Source of the DNA: Apus apus
Lineage: Eukaryota; Chordata; Aves; Apodiformes; Apodidae
Assembly (NCBI RefSeq): GCF_020740795.1
Contig: NC_067290.1
Location: 17,927,001-17,991,000, forward strand
Length of the DNA stretch: 64,000 bases
Reading direction: 5' to 3'
Shown piece after piece: positions 50,211 to 63,828 of the stretch. The stretch's first letter is position 1; each line of letters opens with the position of its first letter. The notes below the pieces were generated by a model. It was not told the DNA's origin and made no database searches. It saw only the letters and a list, made by a program, of their open reading frames with translations. Both the position numbers and the translations under genes were made by a program.

Positions 50211-52135
50211 CCTTTTAATAACTTGTGGGGTCACTTGCAGCAGTAGCAAGTGCCAGGATTCTAACCACTGCAAAACTTCCCTGTCCATTCTGCACTGCCC
50301 ACAAGGGACAGCCCTGCCCTATTCCTGCCATCAGCTGTTTAAGCCCACCTAATTCCCCCTTACCAGCTCTCCATGTAGCCACAAAACCAGCCGGGTCGAC
50401 ACCAGTGCAGTGGCAGTGCCAGGGCTCATGGCAGTTGTGAGCACTCAAGCTCCAGCACAAGTATTTGCAGCCTGACCTGGAATCCCAAAAGTCTCCTTGA
50501 CATCTTTAAAGACTGAGTGACAACTAAGAAAAACAGAAAAATGGTCACTTCTGCTAGAAAACTTGGGGATAAGCGTGGAATGAAAGGTTGAAGCAACCAC
50601 CTTCATTCTGCAATAACACAACTGTTCACTTTTCGAATAAGTTTCCTCAGAAGAATCTGAAAGCAATCAAATAACACAGAAAAATGCATGGAAATTATCA
50701 TTATTGCACCAAAACCAAAAGCAGAAAAGCTTTTATGTGCTTGCTTTTAACAAAAGAAAGCCTAACTTTGAAACAGCTGCTTCACAGACTCAAACCCATG
50801 CCCCGAGGCAGGGGCTAGGTTTGGTTTTGTTTCTGTTTATTTCACAGTTTCCCTGTTTATTCAGCTTCTTTCCCCTCCTGGTGGCAGCCAGGGCAGTGCA
50901 GGGCAAGTGGCTTCATCCAAAACCAACAAGCAGTCCTCACCCCTGACAGCCACTCCATGCTGCTCCTCAAAACGCAGGTAGCTACATCCTTCTGAGCTTG
51001 GCAGAAGCTTCATGTCTTTTCCAAAGGAAAATCATCTCAGAGCTTGCTTGGAAAAAAAAATAAAATCTTTTTTCCAAGTGTCATAAGCTGGAAGAAGGTA
51101 GTTAAGGTGAAAAGGAAAAAGCCAACGAGTTCTACAGTCTGAGCTCTATGTAGTTTAAATGCTACTTAAACGGCTGCTAAAAAAACACCAGCATGAGTTG
51201 GAAGAGAAGTCCTCTGCTCCTTCCCTGGAGGCTGCAGACGTTTCCTGGAGATAACGGTACAGTCACCAAATGCTTGCGAAGCATCAGCCTCCTCTGCTTA
51301 TGCACAAATACACTTTGCTGGCATTTCAGACCATCCATCCTTTGCTGAAGAGCCCGTGCACACATGCTCCCACTGGTGCTAGCAGTGACTGCTGTAGCCA
51401 GAGTACAGAGGGGGCTGAGCACATCCAACACTCTGCAGGCTGTAGTCCACATTCATAGTTGTGTTTTATGCAGCAAAATAAACCAGTAATTGTCACACAA
51501 GGCAAAACAAGCAGCAAGGACTTGATGGTTGGGGATACAGCACAGACTGAAATGGGAATCACACTGGTAGGACATACAGATCCTGCACCACTCCACCTCC
51601 AGCATCGTTAGGAATTGTTCTACAACCACGTGTGCAGTTGCTGTGTGGATAACACCCTCAGCCTGAACAGTTCTTTTCCACCACCACTCTGCGCCAACAG
51701 TCCCCCTCTTCCTCTTGAGTCTGTACAGTATCAGGTCAAACAGAAGCTTCATCAAAACAGACAGACTCGCACCAAAATATTTGAGAAAAGCAGTTGGTCA
51801 CCAAGAGGTGTTTCTCAGAGAAGTGGGTTTTAATTTTTACACAGATGCTGTCCCTTAAAGGCTACCGTTTCAATGGCTGACACATGCAGCGACAAAAAAT
51901 ACCTCAGAAAAAGCTTATAAGAAGAACCTTGAATCACCAAGTCCAGTGAAGCTGGACAACAAGCGGCAGCTAAAGCATGGCCACCCAGTACCCATTGCAA
52001 ACCCAGCACCCAGGCCTTTCACAATTTCTTCACTGCTTCAAACACAAATGAAAGCCCCACAGCAGCTTCACTGGCATGCTCATCCACTCCTTCCATAAGA
52101 CAGGTTCCAGAAAAAAAAATCCTCTTTGGCATTTC

Positions 52136-52149
52136 TTTTTTTTTTTTTT
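52136..52149. repeat. poly(T) tract
   Basis: Run of 14 T in the large RYBP intron. Confidence 0.85.
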
Positions 52150-55100
52150 GTATCAGGCAAGAACTTTGGGTGACTTACTCCCCTCTGGTCCATTCACAGA
52201 AGAAAATCATTCAGGTAACACAAGAGCCTAAGGCTTTTTCTCAGAATTTTCCAGACCAGTGAAACAAAGTTCTTTGTGTAGTTAAACTATTTCAATCTAT
52301 ATGCACACACCCTCCACACCATACACAGGCACACAAATGGTGTGCCTGGGTGCAGGTGCTCAGTGATGAGTAAACCTTTGGATGCTGCAATATCTATGAC
52401 CACATTTTACAGAAAACAACAGCAACAGCAGTCCTAGGGTCATGATGGTCTGCTGGTTTATGTTCAATAATTTCTACAGGAAGATACAAGTTTAGTCTAA
52501 ACCAACCCCATGCAATTAAAAAAACCTGACCCTCAGATTTGCAAGCCTGCTTTCAGGGCAACCACATAAAACTGGACAAGTTATTTTAAAAACTTTCGGT
52601 ATTATTGCAATGACAGCATCTCTCAAATCCTTTCAACCTGGACAGGGTTATTTTTACATCAGCTGGACTTATTATCTTTGTACTCATCTAAACTCCCCCC
52701 TTTTCACAATTGTTCAGAGCAGCCCACCCACTGCACAGGTCTCAGCAGGTAAGGATTATGCCTGATGCCTCAACAGGACAGAAGTGATGGCAAAAGACTG
52801 GTAGACAAACACTCCTGGAAAGTGAGAGACTGAAAGAGCCAATGAACAACTGCCTACCCACTGAAGTACACTAATTATACAGAATAATTGAATGGGAGGT
52901 GCAGATAAGAGGTAGAGGTCTCCTCTTACCTCGGAGAGGAGTTTAAAGCACTCTCAGTTGGCAGCAACAGCACAGAAAAAAGTCACTGGCTGTGACAATT
53001 AACAGCTTCATTTTAAGTCCCTCTTGTTCAAGTGAATAATCCCTCTATACTCAGACATACTACATGAAACAACCCTTTCTCAACTAAACAGACATATTCA
53101 AGGCACACAGCTAAAAATTGAGGGTAAAACCCACAAGCCTCCCAACACTGGGAAGCAGCCACACTGTGGTGGAGTCTGAGCCTCACCAGCCTGCAGGCAC
53201 AGAGGGTGCCAAGGGGATGAGGGCTCCAGTGTCCTACAACCCCAGCACTAATTCACTGTTATCAGCAACTCCTGCTTTTTTAAAACCAAATTCTCAGGGA
53301 AATTCAAAAACCAGACCATGCACCAGCCTATGGAGGAAAGACAGAGATGTCTGCAAAATGAGTTATTTCAGGACGTGCACCGACACGTGAGAAAGGACCT
53401 AGGATTTAAAGCAAGCAGTAAATCCTCAAATGAGATGGTGTCAAGTGAGGTATGGATAGATTTCATGTAAGATGTTTACTAGAAATATTCCAGGAAAAGT
53501 GTATTTCAATTTAATAGACCTATGTTGATTTTTACCCACAACACAGTCTGTCCACTCAATCACCACTTCTCAGAATTGGATGCACAGTGGGAATTAAATT
53601 TCTTTGTGGAAACAGGTGTGAAAGTTTGTTGGAGCTGTGTTCAGTTCTGCCTAACCTCTGTTATAAACAGAACACAACTTTCATTAAAACATCACTTGTG
53701 AGGTTTATTTTATGCCACTTGCTGCCTGAATTTAAAAAAAATTACACTTTTTTCTATAATACGCTTTACACAGTGGCTGAAAAGAGTCTGCTTGCATAAC
53801 AAGTATTATGCAATTTCCCAAATAAATAATACCCTTGCAGGGGGGAAGATTACAAAGTCCCAAAGATTTTCAAGGCTGCAGATTTGGCTTCAAAAGCAAA
53901 GACTCTGTAAAAACTGCATGCCATCCCAAATCTTCCAGATCATTATTGACACCACATCTACACTCAAAGATCCCATAAAGAACAGTTCCCCACTGTGTAT
54001 TAACAAAGGACAACCTGGCAAAATACACCATTTACCACCCCAGTGCCATCACTCAAGAGTGTAAAGAGATTGACACCAGCTTAAAAAAAAAACAAAACAG
54101 CATGGATGCAGCTACACTTATTCTAAAGCTGTGCTTTGGCTCGAATAGCTTCTTCTAGTTTGAAGACGGTCTTATTAAATAATAATTTAAAAGCCCAAAA
54201 ACTCCCCAAAAAAGCAATTTTAACTTAATTAGCCATCTTCAGTCTGCAGAACTCTGCCAGTGCAAGTACAGTAGTAGAGCATTCCAAGTGGAAAACCTAC
54301 GCTAAGAAAAAGTCAACCAAAATACCATGCAATCGAGTGACATCTAAAAAAACAAGAAAAGAGCACTCACACTGTAAACGAGCATGTATTTCAAGTCAGA
54401 AATGGTTCAAAAGTTACTCAAGGGAAGCAAACACAGAAGTAAAAACTAAGTCCAAGTGGCAGTACAGAGAAATGAGAGTAAGGAATTTAGCAAACAGACC
54501 TCAATGCTCACCAGTCCCCTACCTTCAAATTTTGACAAATCACCTTCACAGGCTGGAAAAAGTGTTGCTTCTCCTTCATTTTTTGTTGCCTTTGTGATTT
54601 GGCCTTTCCTCTCTACTGGTGTTTCTCTAATCCCCACTCAGCCCCCAGCACACCCCAGCTCTCAACAGCCAACACTGGATACAGACCCCTTTCTGGGAGA
54701 GCAAAGTCAACATGCACCAACCCTTGTACCAGCTGGGAATCTCAAATTCCCACTCGGTGCAAAAATGCAGCCTTGCATTTGCAGTGGAAATAGACTGAAA
54801 AAGTTACTTTGCAGGTAAAAGAAACCCATATTATTTTAAATTATTTTTCTTTGAGAAGTTGAAGAGGCTCATCACAAGCTTCAGACCTTCGGGTGCTGGG
54901 AGATTTTCAGCAACAACTTCAACTGGGTGCCAGGGAGCAGGAGAGAGGGACATCAAGTTTTGCACAGGCCACATCCACCCTGCCAGAAACTACAGACACA
55001 GAATTAAACTTTCACAACTGAGCTAATCAGCTACATTTCAAACATAAGCGCCACTTATCTCCCCAGAACAGCAGACTTTTTTCTTAATTATCCAAGGTCA

Positions 55101-57200
55101 ATGGCAGTGAATGCTGAGCAAAATGACACTCAGGGAAGCCATGTGGATACAAAACTGGAAGCCAGGCAGTCTTACATTGGCTTAACAGCAGTATCACATT
55201 TTAATATGAAGTTGCTCTTTTTAGACGTGAGAAATACTTCCTAATTAATCAATTATCAATACATTTGATAAAGGTGCTTTTTTAGAAACCCAAGTAAGTT
55301 ATAATACCAGCATAATTCTCTCGTTTTCAACAAAGAGAAAAATCTTTTTTAAATGTTACAATAGGGTGTAATGGTTGAAGGCAACAGAAGCATCCAGTCA
55401 ACCAAGGGAATAATAATTGCAGTAATACTTTATCAAACTCATCCAGAATTACCGTAACACCCCAGAATGTTTATCATCATCTCTGTGTGCTTAAGATATT
55501 CACAGGAGTTAATACAAACAAAAGTATCATCACCACACCCCCCCCAGCTCAATACCTCCAAGACAGGAGGTCTCAGGTGCAGTCTCATACACTGCCTTGG
55601 TGAAACACACAGCTCTTCCTGACAGGTTTGAGCTTGTCACAAAACAGCAACTACTTTGGAAATTTCAGTAACTATTTCAGCTTCCCTAAAACCACACATA
55701 GTAAAGTTTTACTAGTACTGTGTAACAGAAAAGTATTGCACAACTTCCCCAAGAATTCTGTTCAAAAACGCAACAACAAAAATGTGTATTATTCTCATGA
55801 GCTGAAGAGTTATTTCATGCAGCATCCATAATTACAAAGTAATTAAGATTTGTGCAATCACAGAAGCGAAGAACAGTTCCAATAAGCCTAATGTGAGCAG
55901 GGTTCTTGGTTTGACCCTGTCCTGATCCTCAAGTTACCATAAACAAGGGGGAGAAAGGAAGAAGGTGCAAAAAGGTGCTTCCATACGTCTTGTGATGGAA
56001 CCAACAGCAACAAACACACCATTCTTTAAATGCACGGTGGTCCTTAGGCAATAAAGGGATTGCATGGATCTGCATTTCTTCCCCAGTTACATTCTCATTT
56101 GCTTAGTTATATAATGTCATAAACAAGCTAATAATTACACCACTGCTCAGCATGCTTTTAGCTGCAGTGATTCAAACTGCTTCCAGTAGCTCACTAATCC
56201 AAAGTACAATCCTCTTGACAGCCACTGACAGATTCAGAGTATTCAGTTCCAGATGAAAGGAAGAAAAATCAAACCCCTCATCTGTCTGCTGAAAAAACAG
56301 CCAGTATTCCTGCTGACCAGACTCACAGGCTGCTGATGGCACTCCACACCTTGTGCTAAGGCACTAAACAGCTCTCTCAGCCCAACCAACAGCAGACTAG
56401 GAGAAGCCCAGACCTACAGGTTGCTAAAACACAGAATGCGGGTGAAATAAAGAGAAAGGAAGAGAAGTGGGCCAGGTAAGGCAGCAAGCCACTGGGATCA
56501 GCATCTTGGGAGTTTTCCACCCTTCCAGTAGCACAGCCAGACCCTGGACAGGTGCCCAGCCTTCTACTACAAAATGTGATGCCCCAAAAGTTGCACTCAT
56601 GCCCCAAAGTCCAACATCCACCTGCCCAGGCAGCTCTGAGAAGCAGACTGTGTCTAGCTGTGCACAGCCAAGGAAGATTTCTTTCCAAAGGCTATCTTGA
56701 AATTTTAAGAAAAAACAGAAAATTTGGTATCTTTTGCATCTTCATTCTCACAGGCACTGAAAGGTTTCAATCATCAGCAACCAGCCCCAGCAGACCCCTC
56801 CTCAGACATGTGTTCTGCCTTCACACTTCCCATCCACTCTGCTAGCACCAACCTTCCTTGCAGGCTCCAACACAATTCTACATGCATTATTTATCCCTCT
56901 TGCTAAGTCATGCAGTGGAATAATTACTTAACTATTGTAATGATATTTTGCAATGGCTGTACTCTATTACCCTAATTGATTTTCATGGGGTTGTTTTTGC
57001 TGCATGTTTTGAGCACAAGAGCATACTTTCCTGGAGTATAAAAAGCTAAGTTGGACATTCATTTGAAGCTTAAGAGCTGGATGTCAAAAGTCATTTTTAG
57101 GAGAGTATCAATGTATGTTTAATTAAAGCAATGTTGATGTATTACTCATATTTTTGCCATCTCTGCTAACAACTAGTGAAGATATGGTTTTTTCATAAAT

Positions 57201-57228
57201 CTAAAAATAGTTATTAACTATTTTTAAG
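57201..57228. promoter_or_regulatory. palindrome containing two opposed MEF2 consensus sites
   Basis: CTAAAAATAG at 57,201-57,210 on plus and TTAAAAATAG at 57,218-57,227 on minus both fit the MEF2 consensus YTA(A/T)4TAR exactly. They are the two arms of a perfect 25-bp palindrome (57,202-57,226, central T at 57,214). The surrounding 300 bases are AT-rich, repeat-free and low in CpG, like a conserved intronic enhancer. Binding and enhancer activity are inferred, not shown. Confidence 0.35.
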
Positions 57229-60200
57229 CGTTAATCATGAAGTTTCTTCCTTCCAATAGGATGTTGTTTCCCCCGTAAGACTCTTCCTCAGTTAGCATAA
57301 TTACCAAACTTTAGAAAGGTGAAAGACCTGCAACACTTTTACTCACAAAATAAAAACTTAAGTCAAAACACATTTGCATGTCTTGCTTAACACCACATTA
57401 AGTTCTACTAAGATAAATGCTCGGCTTAGGACTTTGGAGAATTGTTACAGTAAAACACTAAATAAAATCAGTCCTTCCCATAGACTCAAAGTGATCTAAG
57501 CTACACAGCAGACCAGCCCAATTAAACTACTATTTATGTCTCCCTACCACAGTGTATTCTTCAGGCTATGCATGATTCAAGATACACTTGCAAAAGTTTT
57601 GTCAAGTGATGAATAGAATTTTTAAAAAACACAATATTCCCAGAAGTTCAAAACTGGTAAGAACACTTTTCCTACCTCAAGCCAGAGAATCTTCCAGGAG
57701 GAGCCTTACTTTAAAAGCTGCTAACAATAATACTCTGAACCGGGGAAGGGAGGAAAAGCAGCAAGCCACTGATAGTCAACCCAACTTACCTACTAATAAT
57801 TTGCTGACTGTATGAGCAAAGGCAAAGATGTAACTCCATGGTAGAGGAATATGATCTTTACGATCCAAGTGAGCACGTTGGTAGCACTAACATATTTGTA
57901 CACTAACATCAAAAACAGGAATTTCATACAGTTGGCAGAAGACTGAAAATCAGACAGATGAGACTCATTGCTAACTACAGCCCTTCAAAATTTGCTGAGT
58001 ATCTTGGACTTCCTGGGCATTTTCCTCCTTTCTGCTTAAAAAACAAGATAATGTTTGGTCACCATCTTACTTTAAAAACAAACAAACAAAGAAACAAAAA
58101 AAACCCTAAAAGTTTTATACAAAACAGATCCAAAGTTTTATCAGTCTCAGCCCCTGTTCAAATTGCAGAGGTTCCAGAACAACTGAGAGCAACAAGCAGC
58201 CTGAGGGGACCTCCACTTACACGGACACACACCAAGCTCACCCTGTAAGTCTCATGTAGGGTTTTATACAATAAAACTCATTTCTCAATTCTTTTTTCTC
58301 TATTAAAAAAAAAAACCTCCCTGGAAAAAAAATAGTCTTAGAACAAAGCAAGATCACGAAAAACAACTGTGTTAAGCTTCATGTCAACTTATTCTCTTTG
58401 TTCTCAATGTATTGGTCTCTGAGGCCTGATCCAGCCCTTGCAGCTGATGACAGAGTTCTGCAGCAGCCTCTGGACACAATTCACAAAAATCAATGCAAAG
58501 AGCAAAAGGTCACATTCTCCGCGAGCATCAACTACCTGTAGATTGAAGGCAGAATTGCAAATGCCAGCACACTCAGAAATGAAGCAACCAACTGTTATTA
58601 AACTAATTTTAGCATCCATATTCCCACATCCATGACTAAGTAAACCTGTTTCCTTAAGCTATGTGTCTTTCTGTAAAAAAAAATAAAACACAACAAACTA
58701 CTCATGCTTGTGACAGGTTTTTAAAACAAGCAAGTGTAGTAAAGAGTTGTACAATTTCATCGCTCTGAGTTCAGAGTGCCAGTAGGAAAAGTCAGCCTGG
58801 CTTACAGTGCAGGAAAAAAAAAAAAAGACTGCAAGAGGGGAAAAAATAAAGAGCTGGGGGAAAAAACCTGCACTGTTGCTAGGTGCTATCTCTCACCCTG
58901 CCTGCACACTAGGATAAACCCCGAGAATTGACAGAGAACTGTAACAGGTACCTCATTATGGACCTTTTCCCATTACTTGCTTGACATGCCCGGGTGTTGG
59001 AAGAGGTAACATCTCTCCCAAGCACAAGCCACAAGACTGTCCTCACAGTTTAAGTCCTTGTAAATGCATACACTGAACATTAAGGTGTTATCTCCCAAAC
59101 GTTTACAGAGCAGATATGCAGTGTACAGGCATCACATTCTACCTCCCTGTTGTTTGCTGATTTTTGTATCACTTAGTTAATTTGTAATGGGGAAAAAAGT
59201 CATCCTCGTCATACAAAGAGGGAAGCTTTTGTTTATTATAAAGTTTCACTATTGCTTCTTCAAATGCTGGTTGAATAATAGAGAATCTCAGGGCAGCAGT
59301 GTAAATTCCCAGCATACCATTGTACATTCCCAGCTGATGCAACCTAGGAGCCTTAATGAATCCTTCACAGGTCTAAACTTCTGAATGCAAATACATGGTC
59401 CCAGCTTGTAGAGGTGCTGCAAAACTGTCACTGTCAATAAGCCATTTAATGAGCCTCAAAATGACACAGTTTGTGCTCTGGTATTACAGACTGTCCCTGT
59501 GGATAGCCTGGCCATCCCACAGATGCTAATAACACTTGTCATAGATGCATTAGATCTTTTTGACCTCAGAAGTTAAGCAACTTAACAACTAACTTGAGTC
59601 ACATCCGGTAATAAGTACTTCTAATTAATGATCTTAATTGCTGCCAGAGAACAGTATTCACACACTCATGACTATGCATGTTCCTTACTCTGCTAACCCA
59701 CATGTAAAATTGTACAACTCTTAACAATCCCATGCCTTTAACACCCAAGCAGCTCACAGCTGTGACACTCCTCCAGTGCCATTGTTTTGTAAGTCTGACT
59801 TAAAATGCTGGTTTTGAGAAGAGATTTCAGGATTTCAAAGTGTTTTCCAAACTACCTTAACCTCCTATAAGCCGTATGTGGTAGAGGTTTCTCACTACAC
59901 TCACTTTACAGACATTTAAACCTATGCACGCAAGTCACCTAACTGTCTGGAGTTACAGCAAGTTAAAAGGGGTTGGAGAAAGAGTCCTTGCCACAGGCAG
60001 TGCCCCAGCTGCCACCTCCCTGCTCAGAGCACAGGCACATACACAGAAACACCCACCAGCCATCTAGGATAGTACCTTTTTGCAAACATTGTTAGTTTTA
60101 TTATGTGCCACATGGGAATTCACCACCTCTGGACACCAAGTTCCTGCTTTGGCAAGGTTTGCAGCCCTGTGCCCTGTAACAGGAGTGCTCCTGCCCACCC

Positions 60201-63200
60201 CTAGGGAAAGCCCATGCTTGCTCCTCATGGGACCACCTCCAACAAGAGAGAAGAGCCACAAAAGGAGCAAAGCAGCCATGGAGGAACAGCCACTTGCAGG
60301 TTAATTTGCCATCCCTGGGTCAATTTGGATGATGCCCACCACCTACAGCACACCAAGGCACCTTTCAGCTAACAGACCAGCACACCACCCAGCTGTCCCT
60401 CAGACAAATCACCCACATGCTTCATCTTCCACTTTGACAGAAACCCACCAGCACTGTCAGACACTATTAGAGTAACTTCCACATCCCACCCTCTTCACTT
60501 TCCACACTTCTCTGATTAAGACACACCATATCCTTCAAATCCCACGCTGGCACCAGGCAGCTGCCAGTCTTTCCTACACGAGTCAAACTACTTGTGTGTA
60601 AAACCAATAAAATGCACAGTATTTCCCCAAAATAATTCAGAAGTTTAAGGCAATACAGATTCACAAACTGCTAATACTATGCTGAACTGGAAACATCTCC
60701 TAGAGCTTATTAAATATTTTGCTTAAATTGATCCACACCCATGACCGTTGGAGATAACAAATGAAAACGTTTTGCTCTCCAGAAGGCACCTGTAATAACT
60801 GAGCAACAGCAGCAAACAGGCTCCAACCAGAGCTCCCCAGCAGTGTTCACACTGCAGAGGGAAGCCTCCCCTTCTGCTGCTAATGATGTGCTCTACCCTG
60901 TATCCCCAGGAGACAAATGACTGCACTGGCTGATTGACTCCATCACAGGGCCATCGTCCATCAATGTATTACCTCTCTCACTGAAATCTCATCTCAGGAA
61001 GAGAAAGTGCTCAGTACCACTGCTGAAAAAACAGTGAAAGCACTTTCAGAATAAGAGCTCTGAGATATATAATTAGAGCCAAATGTTGCAGCAGAAAGAC
61101 ATTTCCAGCAACCTGAACATATATATGCATGCTTTGTCCAACCAGGACAAGGAAGATTTATGTCCTTCTGCTCATCTAGGTATTTTTTTTTAATTAAGCA
61201 CAGGGATTTAACACCTACCATTGATCAACTTAAAACTGAAGGATATTTAGCTAGTTTATTTGCTAAAGGGTGAAGAATTCCAGCCTCTTTTACACAGGCT
61301 CAAATCAAACCAAAATTTTATTATCCCCACTGACATCTGCAAATACAAGTGAAAGAAAACACAAATCTTTCCTTATATTAATTTAGTACATAGATAATGC
61401 AATTTATAAAAGGTAATAAACGTATTCAGTTAAGAGCTACCCCTATAAATCCAAAACATTCAGGAGCAGAACCACAGCACAGGTGGTAGGTAACTCCTTG
61501 GGCAACATTCTGGTCAACTTTGCAACATCACTGAGGCCACCAAATCCTCATACTTCTACATCCTCCATCCACCTCCCCGATTTCAGCGTGTTCAGTTGCA
61601 CATTAATTACTTGGGCATAGTTACACCCGCCCAAAAATAATTTAGTTCAAGAAAAATATTCCAGATCATAATCAGTCTCACATCTGTCAACTTAACAATA
61701 TAAATGAGAAGGCAGCTTTATCTCAGGCAAGATATTTTGTCTCAGTTAGTACCTCTGCATGTTACAAGCAATCTATCATAACTCTGAAATCCCAAAGAAC
61801 AATCTGCTTGAGCAAACACGTCTAAACATTTATTCCTTGTTTACCCCTAAACAGAATCCAAAAACTGACTTGTTTTGCTTCCATTTTATTTAAAGACAAC
61901 CAATCTGATGAGATCCTCTAACCAAATATTCTAGAACTCCTGAACATATTCCTATGTATGTTGTAAATATAGCTTCTGGAAGTTTGCACCTTCATATAGC
62001 AACTGACATAAAACATACACTGTGCTTACTTAAATATGGAACATTTCAGCTCTCAGCAAATTGCCATAAAATGTACGCTTCAAAATCAGTCAGAAGGTTA
62101 AAATCAGTTTGACTATTACAAAACTTCTGCTTCTACAGTAAATAACATAATTACAAATTTTTCATGCTTTGATCCTTGTAGCATAGGGGGTTACTCCACA
62201 ATCCCAGGCCAGTGTCTCAAGTAAGACATACAGTTCAGAGTCAGGTCCCCTGGTTTCATGACCCATACAACCATACCTGATCCTCTACAACCTCTTTTTC
62301 TCATTCATTTCCAGTATTACTTAACGGCAGATTTGTTGTAGGTGTATTTTTTCAGGAATACAGGCAGTGTTAATAATAATAAAATACTCAGTAACAAATA
62401 CTATCAAAACAATGCCCAGTTTTAGCCAGTTAGTTTTTTTCTGGGAAGGAGTCAGGATACACCTGACTCTGAAGATATCGAGTCACTGAACAGTCAAACA
62501 AAACCCACTAGGTCAGCAATGAGATGTGATGCTTTTTCTTCTCATTTATATTTGAGCCAGTCAGAATTAAATCTTTCCAATGTTTAACAGGCAGAGAATT
62601 TGTTGATGCACCAATTAGCACTCTGCTACAAAGAACATGCACCTAATTAATAGCTGGCTTATGGGAAGAGAGATGTTAAGGATTTGGTCGTACCTCCAGA
62701 TGTACCAAGAAAGTGTGAAAGGAGCTTTGGCTGATGTAAAGAAAATCTGTCTGCACAAAGAGATAATCAATGTATTTAGCATGTGTCAGCTGCAAAAGGA
62801 ACTTACATAAATGTAATGGAGGCATTTCCACATTATTTCTGTCATATTGTGTAATCCTGCACATCTGCTTAGGGCAGCATGCACAGGTTACTCAGTACTC
62901 GTGGTCTGCTTTTTTTGCTGTGTCCTCAATAAACATGAAGTGGCAATAAAGGTAATTTGCGCTTACCTGTCTGAAACACACACACTGTAAATAAATCCTC
63001 ACAAACCCTCAAAACCCCTTGTCTCTGGGAAGGCCCAGAGTTCTCCTTTTGCGTCATGAAGGAGGCCAGCACAGAGAGAGATGTAACATTCAGCTCCAAG
63101 ATACGGCCACGGAAAGAGTTTGTATGAACCTTACATTCCAGATCAGAGTCATGCATAACGAAACTCCAGCACACCTTGTGAGGGACCTACATTGCAGGAC

Positions 63201-63396
63201 TGGAACCCACTAACCTACAGAACCACCCGAAATCCCGCAAAATAGGTCAATGGGTTTCCTTGTAAGAAAGAACTGCACCAACAAGGAGAGATGCACGTAA
63301 TAAAGGACAAGCAGAGAACATCCTTCTCACTTCTCATGCTGCAAGCCTGATCTCTCACCCCGCTGCCATATTCCTGCACACTGGCAGGACTGCTTG

Positions 63397-63828
63397 AAAG
63401 ACTCCAGTGCAGAGCCACAAAGTAGATGAAGAGAGTGGAATATCTCCCTTATGAGGAAAAGCTGAGGGAGCTGGGTCTTTTTAGCTTGGATAAGAGGAAC
63501 CTGAGGGAGACCAAGGGCGGGTGTCAGGGGAATGGAACCAGGCTCTTCTCAGTGATGTCCAATCATAGGACAAGGGGTAATGGGTGCAACCTGGAGCATA
63601 GGAGGCTCCACGTAAATGTAAGGGAAAACTTTTTCCCTCTGAGGATGACAGAACACTGGAACAGGCTGCCTAGAGACGTTGTGGAGTGTCCTCCTCTGGA
63701 GATACTCAAACCCCACCTGGATGTGTTCCTGTGTGTCCTATTCTAGGGGATCCTGCTCTGACAGGGGGGTTGGACTAGATGATCTTTCAAGATCCCTTGC
63801 AAACGCTAACATTCTGTGATTCTGTGAA
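63397..63828 (+). mobile_element. CR1 LINE fragment, 3' end with terminal repeats
   Basis: The sequence follows a CR1 consensus from the end of ORF2 to the 3' terminus. In order it shows 'atctcccttatgaggaaaag', 'gagctgggtctttttagctt', 'aggctcttctcagtgatgtc', 'acaaggggtaatgggtgcaa', 'acactggaacaggctgccta', 'ggggggttggactagatgat', and the tandem tail ATTCTGTGATTCTGTG. An open frame of 106 codons (63,426-63,746) retains the ORF2 C-terminal pattern ([20 protein letters not shown] and EHWNRLP). Relative to other CR1 copies as I recall them, the short block between 'aacctgag' and 'gggtgtcag' is missing. It is 5'-truncated and in opposite orientation to RYBP. Confidence 0.93.
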
